In this document: in pieces, positions 39,937 through 48,409 of the stretch
How positions within the stretch are numbered: the first letter of the stretch is position 1
How the letters are laid out: the number at the start of each line of letters is the position of its first letter
Assembly (NCBI GenBank): GCA_030652475.1
Contig: JAUSAO010000010.1
Location: 1-64,000, forward strand
Reading direction: 5' to 3'
Source: Gallionella sp.
Lineage (GTDB): Bacteria; Pseudomonadota; Gammaproteobacteria; Burkholderiales; Gallionellaceae
Length of the DNA stretch: 64,000 nt
Made by a program: the position numbers and the translations under genes
Notes under the pieces: generated by a model
What the model saw: the letters and a program-made list of their open reading frames with translations, nothing else
Told to the model about the DNA's origin: nothing
Databases searched by the model: none

Positions 39937-40330
39937 GCTTTACCGCGATCAGGAAGTTCCGGGCACCGGCCGCTCGGGCCTGCAACATCGCCTGCACCAC
40001 GATGCCCTGCGGCGCCGCATTGTCCGCCGACACAATAACGCTGGACTGCGCATCGCTCAGCAGCGGCGCAAGCGTGGCAGCCAGGGTTTGCAGAGTTGCC
40101 GGGGTACGGTTGACGAGGATTTTGCTGTCGGCGGTCAGCGTCAGGGTGACCGGCGTATCCGTCTTGAGCTTTTCGGCTTTTCCCTGCGGCAGGTTCACCT
40201 GCAGCGAGTCGAGGTTCTGCATGGCCAATGAAGACAGCATGAAGGTCGCCAGCAGGAAGAACATCACGTCGATCATCGGGATGATTTCGATGCGCCCCTT
40301 GCGATATGTCCTGGGTTTACGCAGTTTCAT
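39929..40330 (-). CDS. exbD: ExbD/TolR-family biopolymer transport protein
   Basis: This 133-residue protein has one membrane helix (about 17-36) carrying the essential Asp in IPMIDVMFFLLATFML, and a periplasmic domain. ExbD and ExbB form the proton-driven motor that energises TonB. It overlaps exbB by 14 nt and the TonB-like gene by 8 nt, showing tight translational coupling. ExbD versus TolR cannot be settled by sequence alone; no tolA/tolB/pal is nearby, which favours an ExbD role. Confidence 0.87.
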   Translation of the reverse strand: MKLRKPRTYRKGRIEIIPMIDVMFFLLATFMLSSLAMQNLDSLQVNLPQGKAEKLKTDTPVTLTLTADSKILVNRTPATLQTLAATLAPLLSDAQSSVIVSADNAAPQGIVVQAMLQARAAGARNFLIAVKHE

Positions 40331-40961
40331 GGGCGTTACCTTGGTCCAGGCGGATGTGGTCGATCAGGCGGGTACCGAGGCGCTCCATTTCGTCCATGGT
40401 CTGCGATTGCACGCGAGAGAAATAATTAAATCCGAACAAGGAAATCAATGCAATCAACAAGCCGATGGCCGTTGCAATGAGCGCCTGTGCCACGCCGCCC
40501 GTCACCCCGGTGGGATTCACAATGCCACTGCCGCCAATGATCTTGAAGGCATCCATCATGCCGCCTATGGTACCCATCAAGCCGAGCAAGGGTGCGGCAG
40601 TGACGATGGTTTCCAGCACCCACAACCTGCGGGCCAGAGAGGTTTCGATCAACTGGGCTTCGTCAGCCGCACGGGATTCAGTCCACCATGCGGGACGATG
40701 GCGGTTGGCGATCACTACCTCGAAAAACCGCCTGAAGTAATGGCGCTCATCCAGACCGTAGAGTCTTTTGTCCAGCTCTTCCCAGGCGAAGCCGTAAGTT
40801 TCGACCAGCTTGAGCAGATTAAGCGGCAGGCGGGCATAACGCCAGTAGATAAAAGCCTTCTCAAGCATAATGGACAGGGCGATAACCGCGAGCAACGATA
40901 ATGGCAGGATGATCATCCCGCCGAGTTTTATGGCGATCCAGGTTTCTTGCAGGTATTGCAT
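40317..40961 (-). CDS. exbB: ExbB/TolQ/MotA-family proton channel
   Basis: This 214-residue protein has three transmembrane helices (about 12-34, 125-150, 165-190) and the family's LETIVTAAPLLGLMGTIGGMMDAF and VAQALIATAIGLLIALIS motifs in helices 2 and 3. It is the first gene of the leftward exbB-exbD-tonB-like operon within the repeat-bounded segment. Confidence 0.9.
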   Translation of the reverse strand: MQYLQETWIAIKLGGMIILPLSLLAVIALSIMLEKAFIYWRYARLPLNLLKLVETYGFAWEELDKRLYGLDERHYFRRFFEVVIANRHRPAWWTESRAADEAQLIETSLARRLWVLETIVTAAPLLGLMGTIGGMMDAFKIIGGSGIVNPTGVTGGVAQALIATAIGLLIALISLFGFNYFSRVQSQTMDEMERLGTRLIDHIRLDQGNAHETA

Positions 40962-41032
40962 AGTGGTCTCCGAATTGTGAAGGTGCTTTAAATGGGGGTA
41001 AGGTGCAAATTACCCCGGAATGCGCAATGCGT

Positions 41033-41166
41033 TTTAGAGAAGCGCTGATTTATTCGGTTTTGTCGTTCCCGCCTGTCTGCCGACAGGCAGGCACAGGCGG
41101 GAACCCAGTTAAATAAAGGCACTGGATCCCCGCTTTCGCGGGGATGACGAATAAATCAGCATCTCC
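41033..41166 (-). mobile_element. MITE-like element, copy B (inverted)
   Basis: This is the reverse complement of the element at 35954-36087 with two differences across 134 bp. The same 13-bp terminal inverted repeats and two inner hairpins are present. Its right end directly abuts the stop codon of the LpxR-like gene. Near identity of the copies implies recent movement or gene conversion. The 71 nt between the exbB start and this element show nothing else. Confidence 0.88.
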
Positions 41167-42345
41167 TTAGAACTCAAGACTCAGTGCGACAGAGCCATAA
41201 GCCTGGCTTGGACCCTGCTCTTTGAATTCTCGCGAACGGTAAACACGCATCACGGCTAACTTGGCACCGTGTCCGGCCACCATGCCCTGGGCGCTGACGC
41301 CGATGGCAGCCTGGGCAACCCAGGGTCGGCGAGTGACGCTGTGGCTTGATTGAAAGAGGTTGCCGTCGAGCGAAAAGTCATGCGCGACGAGTTTTGTTTC
41401 CATTGTCCCGAACAGGTGAACACCCGGTTGCGGCCTGACAACTGCTGCATCTCCTGAACCGCCGTGAATGGAGGCGGATGGCGGACGATTTTCTGCGCCC
41501 GGTCTGATCGGATAGGTGCCAAAGTCGTTCGGCAGATTCCAGCCGATACGACCCTCGATGCCCAGGCTGGCGGAGGTTTCGATGTTGCCCAGTCGCAGGC
41601 CCAGCGAGCGTATCGACTCGGCAGAGAAACCCGGCGTGATCGCGCCCGTTCCGCGATAGTCCTTGAATTTGCGATCCATGGCCAATTGCAGCGCAGGCTC
41701 ATTTTTCAACTGATGTTGCCAGCCAAGAAATCTGGCGGCATCGATCGCATCGTGAAACAGGTTTTGTGATTGTTCCGCAAGAGCCCACGGGCCGATGACA
41801 CCCAGGGTGATCTCGCGCGTATCGAGCATTTCCGAGTTGCCTTGTGGTTCATGTTTCCGGCGGTTCCACGACATGCCCACGTACAGCAAGCCCGCATAAG
41901 GTCGATCGTCCTGGATCAGATCGGTTCTGGCAAAGTCTTTTGGTGTGAACATGGATTGGCCAAATTTCACCACCACGTTTTGCGTATGTGCGGAGTTTTC
42001 TTCATCGGCCCAAAAGTCGGGATTCATAAACTTGATCAGTTCAGCATGCAGTCGCACCGGCGTGGGCAGGCATTCGACGCTAAGCTTGCCGGCGATGTCG
42101 TGCGAAATAGCGGTGAATGCCACGCCATTCGTGTAATTCTGGTCAGTGCCGGTAAAAAGGTCGTTCTCCAGTCTGGCTGTTCCCCCGCGAAATCTGACGA
42201 CCTCATCTGCCTTGCAATCCTCGATGTCAGAGGCGTTTTCATTAGCGGCCTGTGCAGGCACGAGGTGTAAAAACAGCGCCAGTACCCACGCGGCTTTCCT
42301 CAGTCTTGTCGGCAGATGCATCGTGAGGGGCGGTTTGCATGGCAT
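41167..42345 (-). CDS. LpxR-family lipid A deacylase (DUF2219)
   Basis: LpxR-type outer-membrane enzymes remove the 3'-acyloxyacyl group of lipid A. The 392-residue precursor has a signal peptide ending PAQA and the family N-terminus RLENDLFTGTDQNYTNGVAFTAISH, including the Asn and Asp of the active site. DDRPYAGLLYVGMSW and GWNLPNDFG mark later strands of the beta-barrel, and the protein ends in an aromatic (LSLEF). Start 42345 overlaps the upstream stop (TGATG); ATG 42321 is an alternative giving a shorter signal. Confidence 0.85.
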   Translation of the reverse strand: MPCKPPLTMHLPTRLRKAAWVLALFLHLVPAQAANENASDIEDCKADEVVRFRGGTARLENDLFTGTDQNYTNGVAFTAISHDIAGKLSVECLPTPVRLHAELIKFMNPDFWADEENSAHTQNVVVKFGQSMFTPKDFARTDLIQDDRPYAGLLYVGMSWNRRKHEPQGNSEMLDTREITLGVIGPWALAEQSQNLFHDAIDAARFLGWQHQLKNEPALQLAMDRKFKDYRGTGAITPGFSAESIRSLGLRLGNIETSASLGIEGRIGWNLPNDFGTYPIRPGAENRPPSASIHGGSGDAAVVRPQPGVHLFGTMETKLVAHDFSLDGNLFQSSHSVTRRPWVAQAAIGVSAQGMVAGHGAKLAVMRVYRSREFKEQGPSQAYGSVALSLEF

Positions 42346-42752
42346 CAAGCCAGACGCCGCACTAACCGGTGCCAAGCGGTAGCCGCGATTGTCACCCATA
42401 CCAGCGTTCGCATGCTCATGGCGATCACCGTACGTTTTTCGTAAAGTCCGTCAAAAAGCACATGCATGCCAAAGGCGGCGAACGCGAGGGCTGTCGCGGC
42501 GGCGAGGCCGGCGGCCAGCCAAGCTGACCAGCGTTGTTGTAGCCACAGACCGATGCCGGCGACAACGTAGGCAAAGCCCGCTACAAAATTAAACCAGAGC
42601 ACGAATGGCACATAATTTCCGGCCGCAGCGTGCGCCGCTTCGTCACCGAACAGGATGGTGCCGCCTTCTTTGATGGTCAGTAATCCGAAACCGACTGCAA
42701 TCAGGGAAATCACCCAGATAAGGGGGGTGCGTTGTTGTGTCTGTGTATTCAT
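42345..42752 (-). CDS. Small four-helix membrane protein
   Basis: I do not recognise a named family. The 135-residue protein has four predicted transmembrane helices (about 12-30, 47-67, 73-95, 110-128) and short loops, resembling DoxX-like or other small uncharacterised inner-membrane proteins. AGGAGTCATTTC precedes its ATG. It is coupled by TGATG to the lipid A deacylase gene downstream. Confidence 0.78.
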   Translation of the reverse strand: MNTQTQQRTPLIWVISLIAVGFGLLTIKEGGTILFGDEAAHAAAGNYVPFVLWFNFVAGFAYVVAGIGLWLQQRWSAWLAAGLAAATALAFAAFGMHVLFDGLYEKRTVIAMSMRTLVWVTIAATAWHRLVRRLA

Positions 42753-42792
42753 GAAATGACTCCTGTAATATTAATGATGTGATCGGATTGCA

Positions 42793-43245
42793 TTACAGCG
42801 CAGCGTCTTTCTTGCCATAGAAATGCTCGATAAAGGGTTTGCGGAATTCGCTGTGGCAACTGTAGCAGCTGGTTTGGAGTTGCTGGAAGGCAAGAATTAC
42901 ACCCTGGCCGTCTTTGGCCTTTGCTGCCTTGCCCACCGCCTGCGCCTGCTCGTGGGTTTCGCCGTCATGGGCCTTGAATTTGCCCATGTTGGTGCCCATG
43001 AAGCTCATGATGCGCAGCTTTTCGGAGAAGGGCGGCTGGGGGTGGTCGGCGATCAGCGGCGCGGTTTTTTCCACCTGTTCCCAGTCGCCACGGGAAATGC
43101 CGTCAGTGATGACCTGCATGTTTTGCCCCAGGTCTCTCATGACCTGCTGCAAGGCGAGTGGCTCGCCCGCCTGCGCGCCGGATATGACGCAGAGCAGAGA
43201 GGAAGCAGCAAAAAAATTGATGATAAGAGTGCGGGTGTTTTTCAT
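42793..43245 (-). CDS. Cytochrome c'-like monohaem protein
   Basis: This 150-residue protein has a signal peptide (about 1-26, ending GAQA) and a four-helix-bundle body with a C-terminal haem site: Cys127 and Cys130 with His131 in SCYSCHSEFRKPF. This is the pattern of class II cytochromes c'. These bind NO or CO or move electrons in the periplasm. Methionine-rich helices (LRIMSFMGTNMGKF) may influence the distal ligand. It is probably co-transcribed with the two leftward genes. Confidence 0.87.
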   Translation of the reverse strand: MKNTRTLIINFFAASSLLCVISGAQAGEPLALQQVMRDLGQNMQVITDGISRGDWEQVEKTAPLIADHPQPPFSEKLRIMSFMGTNMGKFKAHDGETHEQAQAVGKAAKAKDGQGVILAFQQLQTSCYSCHSEFRKPFIEHFYGKKDAAL

Positions 43246-43285
43246 GTCAGGTTATCCTTGGGTAAATGATTTTAGTGTAGTCAAC

Positions 43286-43314
43286 CAACGGGGCGCAAAT
43301 TTTGCGCCCCGTTG
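43286..43314. terminator. Perfect 14-bp palindrome after the EF-hand gene
   Basis: CAACGGGGCGCAAA (43286-43299) is exactly inverted at 43301-43314. It begins 3 nt beyond the stop of the leftward EF-hand gene. It has no T-run, so it may stabilise mRNA or give weak termination before the cytochrome gene. Confidence 0.6.
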
Positions 43315-43316
43315 AT

Positions 43317-43943
43317 TCAGGCTGCGGTTGAAAGGGTGCTGCCACTGGTTTGTCCGTCTTGGCCTGATGCGCCATACGTTGCCATCAGATCCATGATTCG
43401 GGCCATTACCTGGGCATCTTCGCTCTGTGCGCCGCTTGTGGACGAGGCAGTTGAGCTTGATGCCTGATAAGTCATTAATTCCTGCGCACTGATCGTTCCA
43501 TCCTGGTTCGTGTCTGCGGCATCAAAATTCTGAGCCAGGTCGTTCAGTTTTTGCGATGTGCCGCCGGTGCTGTCCAACATGCTATTGATGTCACTCTTTG
43601 AGATACCCGCACCATCCATGCCACCCCCCTTGCCGCTCATCCGCATACTTTGCAGTTGGCTGACGAGTTGGTCGGCAAGTTTTGTGACGCTGTCGGACAT
43701 TTCCTGCTTGGTGATTTTGCCGTCATCATTGCCATCCAGCGCCTTGAAGACATCGTCCGCGCTGGCGGTTTTTGATGAGACTTTGTCAAAAGCGCCCTGA
43801 AAATCGCTTTTCTCTATATATCCCTGGCCTTTGGTATCCAGCTTTGCAAATAAATTGTCGACCATTTTCGACGAATCCGGTCGCTGCATCCCGCTCATGC
43901 CACCCGCCGAAGAACACCCTCCGACACCACCGATTGCGCTCAT
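43317..43943 (-). CDS. EF-hand calcium-binding protein
   Basis: This 208-residue acidic protein has several EF-hand loops: DTKGQGYIEKSD near residue 38, DGNDDGKITKQE near 70 and DTNQDGTISAQE near 140, with a weaker one around GAGISKSD. It starts with a Gly/Ser-rich stretch and ends in a Ser/Thr/Gly-rich tail of about 50 residues. A classical signal peptide is not obvious, so localisation is unclear. The ATG at 43943 lies 6 nt behind GGGAGT. Calcium buffering or signalling is likely. Confidence 0.85.
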   Translation of the reverse strand: MSAIGGVGGCSSAGGMSGMQRPDSSKMVDNLFAKLDTKGQGYIEKSDFQGAFDKVSSKTASADDVFKALDGNDDGKITKQEMSDSVTKLADQLVSQLQSMRMSGKGGGMDGAGISKSDINSMLDSTGGTSQKLNDLAQNFDAADTNQDGTISAQELMTYQASSSTASSTSGAQSEDAQVMARIMDLMATYGASGQDGQTSGSTLSTAA

Positions 43944-44052
43944 AACCATACTCCCTGTAAAGTTGCTGTATCCCGCCGCCGGGACACACGATTTTTAAGC
44001 CAACCAGGCATGGCGGCATGCCCGTTCATCTACATGCGGATAAAAATGCTCG

Positions 44053-44853
44053 TCAGAAGTGATATTTGATGCCGATGCCTGCTGATACCTGATCTTTGCT
44101 GCCGAGGCTCGCGACGATGGGGCTGTCGGCTGCGCCACCCAGAAGCTGCTTGTAACGGAGGGTCGCAAAGCCTGACCAGTCACGGGTTATCGCATAATCG
44201 GCCATGACACTCACGCCTGCATCCTTGAAGCCCGAGCCGGTTGTATATTGGGCGATGCCCGATTGCGCCGACTGCAATGCATCAATGCCGAAGAAGGTCT
44301 TCATGTAGTCGGTTGACGCCCAGGTGGTTTCAAGATTGGCACGGAGCTTGAGCTTTTGACCAAGAGGTATGCCATGGCCAGCAGAGAGTTTCACCGTCGC
44401 GCCCTGGTTGCTGTTTGTGATGTTCTGCCTGACATCGACGGAAGCCTGCCAGCCTTGCTTGCGGAAGCGGACAAAGCCGCCTGCATCAAGGCCCGTGCCG
44501 ATATCACCCAGCCCGTTCAGTGCGGCATTGTCATCCTGATTGCGACCACGGCGCAGAGCCAGCAGCGGTCCGGCCGTGATGGACACGCCCTGCTCGGTTT
44601 TGTAATGCAGGAGATTGGCGCCCGCCGTCATGCGGGTGAAAAACAGGCTGTCCCCGTAGTAGAGATTGATATTTGGCATGACTCTCGTCTTACTGCCTTT
44701 TGAGCCTTCATATTCTGGTATCACGTTCAAACCCATGCCGATGTTGCCATGCAAGCCTGCGGGAGGGGCGAACATATCCTCGCCGGCAACGGCCAGGCTA
44801 GTAGCGGAAATCATCCCTGCCACAATGGCGCTCGTTATTTTGCCGGAGATCAT
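44053..44853 (-). CDS. MipA/OmpV-family outer-membrane protein
   Basis: MipA scaffolds murein synthases and hydrolases in E. coli; OmpV relatives are beta-barrels of unclear substrate. The 266-residue precursor has a signal peptide (about 1-23, ending AVA). Family features are GNIGMGLNVIPEYEGSKGSKT and NLYYGDSLFFTRMTAG. It ends in Phe (GIGIKYHF), as barrel proteins do. The start overlaps the stop of the upstream 62-residue gene by 4 nt. Confidence 0.9.
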   Translation of the reverse strand: MISGKITSAIVAGMISATSLAVAGEDMFAPPAGLHGNIGMGLNVIPEYEGSKGSKTRVMPNINLYYGDSLFFTRMTAGANLLHYKTEQGVSITAGPLLALRRGRNQDDNAALNGLGDIGTGLDAGGFVRFRKQGWQASVDVRQNITNSNQGATVKLSAGHGIPLGQKLKLRANLETTWASTDYMKTFFGIDALQSAQSGIAQYTTGSGFKDAGVSVMADYAITRDWSGFATLRYKQLLGGAADSPIVASLGSKDQVSAGIGIKYHF

Positions 44854-45038
44854 GCTAAAGCCTCCGCGTCCAGAGCCTCACAAGCAACAAACACGCGCTT
44901 AACGATGCGCTGTGCCCTTTCGCGGGTTTCTTGAGATATCGTCGGTTCGTTTTTCGTCCAATCCAGCTCTACAGCGGCATCAATGGCGGCCTGCCGCAAG
45001 ACGGTGATGTTGACGTTATTTTGTTTAAGTTGGCGCAT
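44850..45038 (-). CDS. Small hypothetical protein, 62 aa
   Basis: I do not recognise this protein. It is soluble, mainly helical and without signal peptide (MRQLKQNNVNITVLRQAA, then RERAQRIVKRVFVACEAL). The start at 45038 follows AGAGGAATTTGAC. The ATGA overlap with the mipA-like gene implies coupling, so it may act as a leader for that gene. Confidence 0.65.
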   Translation of the reverse strand: MRQLKQNNVNITVLRQAAIDAAVELDWTKNEPTISQETRERAQRIVKRVFVACEALDAEALA

Positions 45039-45109
45039 GTCAAATTCCTCTTTTTGCAATGTTATCCAGTGTGGCTGATACGCGTAACGTGCATTCGTTG
45101 TCTCTTGCA

Positions 45110-45487
45110 TCAGCGGCGTCCAGTGCCGCCTCTGCCGTAACTGCCGCTTTGCTTACTGCCTGCGTTGATGCCCGGAGCGCCGCGCACGGTATTGCGTTCA
45201 TTGCGGGAGAAGTAGCCTTGTCCATAGCTGCTGCCTGCACCCCGTTTTTCCATTTGCTCACGGCCACTGGCGCCGGATTCGCGCATCTGGTCTCGCTCTT
45301 CAGGGCTAAATCCATTCATCCGGTCACGCATCTGTTCGCGGTATATGTCGTATTCCTCATAGCTCATGCTCCGCAGGCGTTCCCTGTCCGGGACCGCGAA
45401 TTCCTGCGCCGCAGCCGTGGCCATTGTTAGTCCAAGAATGAGCGGGGCGGTAAGGGTTGAAATACTCATATAAATACGGTTTGTCAT
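45110..45487 (-). CDS. Small secreted protein with Spy/CpxP-like repeat and Gly-rich tail
   Basis: No family is certain. The 125-residue precursor has a signal peptide (about 1-27, ending AAA). An Arg/Glu/Met-rich helical part follows (LRSMSYEEYDIYREQMRDRM, then SPEERDQMRE), reminiscent of CpxP/Spy-type periplasmic chaperones. The last 45 residues are Gly/Ser/Arg-rich. A second protein of the same style is encoded at 45667-45978. Start 45487 is chosen because it gives the signal peptide. Confidence 0.7.
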   Translation of the reverse strand: MTNRIYMSISTLTAPLILGLTMATAAAQEFAVPDRERLRSMSYEEYDIYREQMRDRMNGFSPEERDQMRESGASGREQMEKRGAGSSYGQGYFSRNERNTVRGAPGINAGSKQSGSYGRGGTGRR

Positions 45488-45666
45488 CTTCAATTCAAAA
45501 AAGTGTTTTAAGCACACGCGACTATTTACAGTGCGAGCGGCGGTCATTGATCCGGCAAGTAAATTCAGGATTGTTTCTCCTCGCTATGAGGTCATTGCGA
45601 GGAGAAACAGATCAGTGGTTAGGTTGCTGCTGTTTCAGCTGTGAATATAAATTGCTTATCCCCGGA

Positions 45667-45978
45667 TCAGCGTCCGCCCCTGCCATGCCCGCCGCCACCG
45701 CCACCGCCGTTACGCCCATATTGTCCGCCCGACCCCGAACCATCGCGTGACATGGTGCCTTGCCCCTGGCCGCCGCTACCCTGGCTTCGGGATGCCTGTT
45801 TTTCAGCGCGTTGTTCCGGGGTCATGCTGGCTTGTTTTTCGGCGCGATAGGCTTCGCGCTCCTGCTGGGTCATGCGTGACGGGTCTGCATTGACGGGCTC
45901 ATCCGCAAAACTCGGACCAGTAACGGCAAGGCCGAAAACAAGTGCAGCGTTGTAAAAAAAGTTTCTGGTGTTCATCAT
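45667..45978 (-). CDS. Small secreted protein with charged repeat and Gly-rich tail
   Basis: This 103-residue precursor has a signal peptide (about 1-25, ending SFA), a charged stretch with two related motifs (MTQQEREAYRAEKQAS and MTPEQRAEKQAS), and a Gly/Arg-rich tail (GGQYGRNGGGGGGGHGRGG). It parallels the protein encoded at 45110-45487. AGGAGTCA precedes the ATG pair at 45975-45978. It is divergent from the response-regulator gene, 177 nt away, so it is a plausible target of that system. Confidence 0.7.
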   Translation of the reverse strand: MMNTRNFFYNAALVFGLAVTGPSFADEPVNADPSRMTQQEREAYRAEKQASMTPEQRAEKQASRSQGSGGQGQGTMSRDGSGSGGQYGRNGGGGGGGHGRGGR

Positions 45979-46155
45979 TGACTCCTGTGGGTAGGTTTAA
46001 GTTGTGTTGTCACTATCAGGTCGCGTTACTGATGTGGCCATAATGACGGGCAGGCGTTGCGTAACGATTTCCGCATTGCTGCAAATTGTTACGATGTGTT
46101 ACCGGGGGCTTGTCACCCGTTACAGCGGGAAGCACTCTCCTGTATAGTAAAAAAC

Positions 46156-46869
46156 ATGAACAACAAACATATTCTGGTGGTGGATGACGATGCCGGTCTG
46201 CGCGAATTGCTGCAGCAGTATCTCTCCGAGCAGGGCTACCGCGTCGATGCCGTTGCAGACGGTTCCGCCATGGAGCGATACCTTGCGGAACAGGCGGTGG
46301 ATTTGATTATTCTCGATCTGATGCTGCCGGGGGAGGACGGGTTGACGCTGGCGCGCAAATTGCGGATGCGGGGCAGCCAGCCGATTATCATGTTGTCGGC
46401 GCGCGGTGAGGATATTGACCGTATTATCGGTCTGGAGGTCGGGGCGGACGACTACCTCGCCAAACCGTTCAACCCGCGTGAGCTGCTGGCGCGCATCCGC
46501 TCTGTGTTGCGGCGCAGAGAGGGCGGCGACACTAAAACAGAAAATCCGGCACGGGATATGTTCCGTTTCGGCCCTTTCAGCCTTGATCTTCATTCTCGCA
46601 GCCTGTCGCGTGAGGGGGCGGAGGTCGTCCTGACCGCCGGAGAATTTAATCTGCTGCGGGTTTTCGTCGAGCATCCCAATCAGGTGTTGAGCCGTGATAG
46701 CCTCATGGACAAACTCAAGGGTTATGAGCGCACGCCGTTTGACCGCAGCATCGATGTCAGGGTGACGCGATTGCGGCGCAAGATTGAAGGCGATCCATCC
46801 ACGCCGGTGTATGTACGCACCGTATGGGGAGAAGGTTATCTGTTTGTTCCCGGAAACAAGGCCGGATAA
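46156..46869 (+). CDS. OmpR-family response regulator
   Basis: This 237-residue regulator has a receiver domain (1-120) with Asp54 in IILDLMLPGEDG, and an OmpR/PhoB winged-helix domain (about 135-232; GEFNLLRVFVEHPNQVLSR, then RSIDVRVTRLRRKIE, VRTVWGEGYLF). The ATG at 46156 starts MNNKHILVVDDD and fits the family; upstream in-frame codons add nothing. Its stop shares a base with the kinase start, so the two form one unit. Targets may include the divergent envelope genes to the left. Confidence 0.93.
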   Translation: MNNKHILVVDDDAGLRELLQQYLSEQGYRVDAVADGSAMERYLAEQAVDLIILDLMLPGEDGLTLARKLRMRGSQPIIMLSARGEDIDRIIGLEVGADDYLAKPFNPRELLARIRSVLRRREGGDTKTENPARDMFRFGPFSLDLHSRSLSREGAEVVLTAGEFNLLRVFVEHPNQVLSRDSLMDKLKGYERTPFDRSIDVRVTRLRRKIEGDPSTPVYVRTVWGEGYLFVPGNKAG

Positions 46870-48176
46870 TGTTTTTCGATCATAAGCGCCCCACCCTGTT
46901 CCGCAGCACAGCCACCACGGTGGCGGTCGCGTTGATCGTCTTTCAGCTCATCACGCTCGCAGTTACCGCATATTTCATCATGTTGCCGATGGCCAGACGC
47001 TCAGCGGATGATCTTGCCGCCCTCATGGTGCTGTCGGCCCAGACCTGGGTGGAATTGCCTCCGCAGACGCGTGCAGATTTTGGTCTGGAACTGGCCAAAA
47101 AACATCACCTCTGGCTATTCGACGACACCGCCGCGCTGCCGGGTTACGAGCGTTCTTTGCCCTATTTGACACTACTCGAAAATTCTCTTGAAGCGCGCAC
47201 CGGGGAAGATATCCGCATCAAGACCACGGAATGGGAACAGGCCTGGTTCTGGACGGAAATCCATACCGGCGGGAAATTGATCCGTATCGGTTTCCCTCGC
47301 GATCAACTCGGCATGCAGCCGCCGCTGGCGCTGCTGCTGGTGTTGGCTGCGACGGTTGCGCTTACGCTGATCACGGCCGTCATTCTGGCGCGGCGCATCA
47401 CCCGGCCACTGGAACGGCTCTCCGAGGCGGCAAGACGCGTCGGGCAGGGCAATGTCCCGGAAGCGTTGCCGGAAAGCGGACCTGAGGAGCTGGCCAGTCT
47501 GGCGCGCGCCTTTAATCAGATGGCGTTGCAGGTGCAGGAGCTGCTCGCCAACCGCACCACCTTGCTGGCCGGAATTTCCCACGATCTGCGTACGCCGCTG
47601 GCGCGTATGCGTCTGGCAGTGGAAATGTTGCCGGAAAACGCTAACCCGAAAATAATCGCCCGACTGCAAAACGATCTGGAGGAAATGAATCGCCTCATCG
47701 GTGAGTTTCTTGCGTTCAGTCGCGGCTTGGAAAAGGAGGCTGCTCAGGAAAACGACCTCAATCAAATATTGCAGGAGTTGGCTGACAATGCCAGAAACGG
47801 GGGCGCAGAAATAACGTGGCAGCCACAAAGGCCCTGCATGCGGGCTGTCGGCCAGATGGCTTTGCGACGCATACTGGCCAACTTGATTGGCAATGCGGTG
47901 CGCTACGGCGCGGACAAGGCGGTGGAAATCGAGTGCGATTGTGCAAACAAAATTACCGTCATCCGGGTGCTCGACCGTGGCCCCGGTATTCCCCCCGAAC
48001 AGGTGGAAAACGTATTCCGGCCTTTTTATCGGCTTGAATCATCGCGCAGCAGCGCCACCGGCGGCAGCGGTCTGGGCTTGGCGATTGCGCGCCAACTGGC
48101 GGATATCAACGGCTGGAAAATAGAATTGTTGCCACGCGCTGGCGGCGGTACGGAAGCGCGGCTGATTATCCATTGA
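46869..48176 (+). CDS. EnvZ-type sensor histidine kinase
   Basis: This 435-residue kinase has two transmembrane helices (about 16-38 and 155-175) around a periplasmic loop of about 110 residues. A HAMP domain (about 175-228) follows, then HisKA with His238 in GISHDLRTPLARMR, and HATPase_c with LIGNAVRYGA, DRGPGIPPE and GGSGLGLAIAR. The stimulus is unknown. It starts with TAATG on the regulator stop. Confidence 0.93.
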   Translation: MFFDHKRPTLFRSTATTVAVALIVFQLITLAVTAYFIMLPMARRSADDLAALMVLSAQTWVELPPQTRADFGLELAKKHHLWLFDDTAALPGYERSLPYLTLLENSLEARTGEDIRIKTTEWEQAWFWTEIHTGGKLIRIGFPRDQLGMQPPLALLLVLAATVALTLITAVILARRITRPLERLSEAARRVGQGNVPEALPESGPEELASLARAFNQMALQVQELLANRTTLLAGISHDLRTPLARMRLAVEMLPENANPKIIARLQNDLEEMNRLIGEFLAFSRGLEKEAAQENDLNQILQELADNARNGGAEITWQPQRPCMRAVGQMALRRILANLIGNAVRYGADKAVEIECDCANKITVIRVLDRGPGIPPEQVENVFRPFYRLESSRSSATGGSGLGLAIARQLADINGWKIELLPRAGGGTEARLIIH

Positions 48177-48409
48177 CAAGGCGGCTGAAAATGCCATCAC
48201 GGGATCCGTTGGTAAAATAGCGCAGTGGTATGCGCATTGCTGTTTACGGCAGCAGCGTACAATCCGTTCAGGGTGTGGCGGGGTGTAACACGCAAAAAGT
48301 CCGCCCAACACGCGAGAAAATGGATAAGTTGTCAAAAGCAGGCCATGGGAGTATAAAAATTGAAAAGCGACCAGCAAAATTTACCGTGCAGTCGGGCAGG
48401 GAGAAAGAG

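Noticed and set aside
35954..41166. Composite transposon or integrative island
   Set aside because: No transposase, integrase or duplicated tRNA end is seen, so only MITE-bounded segment is supported.
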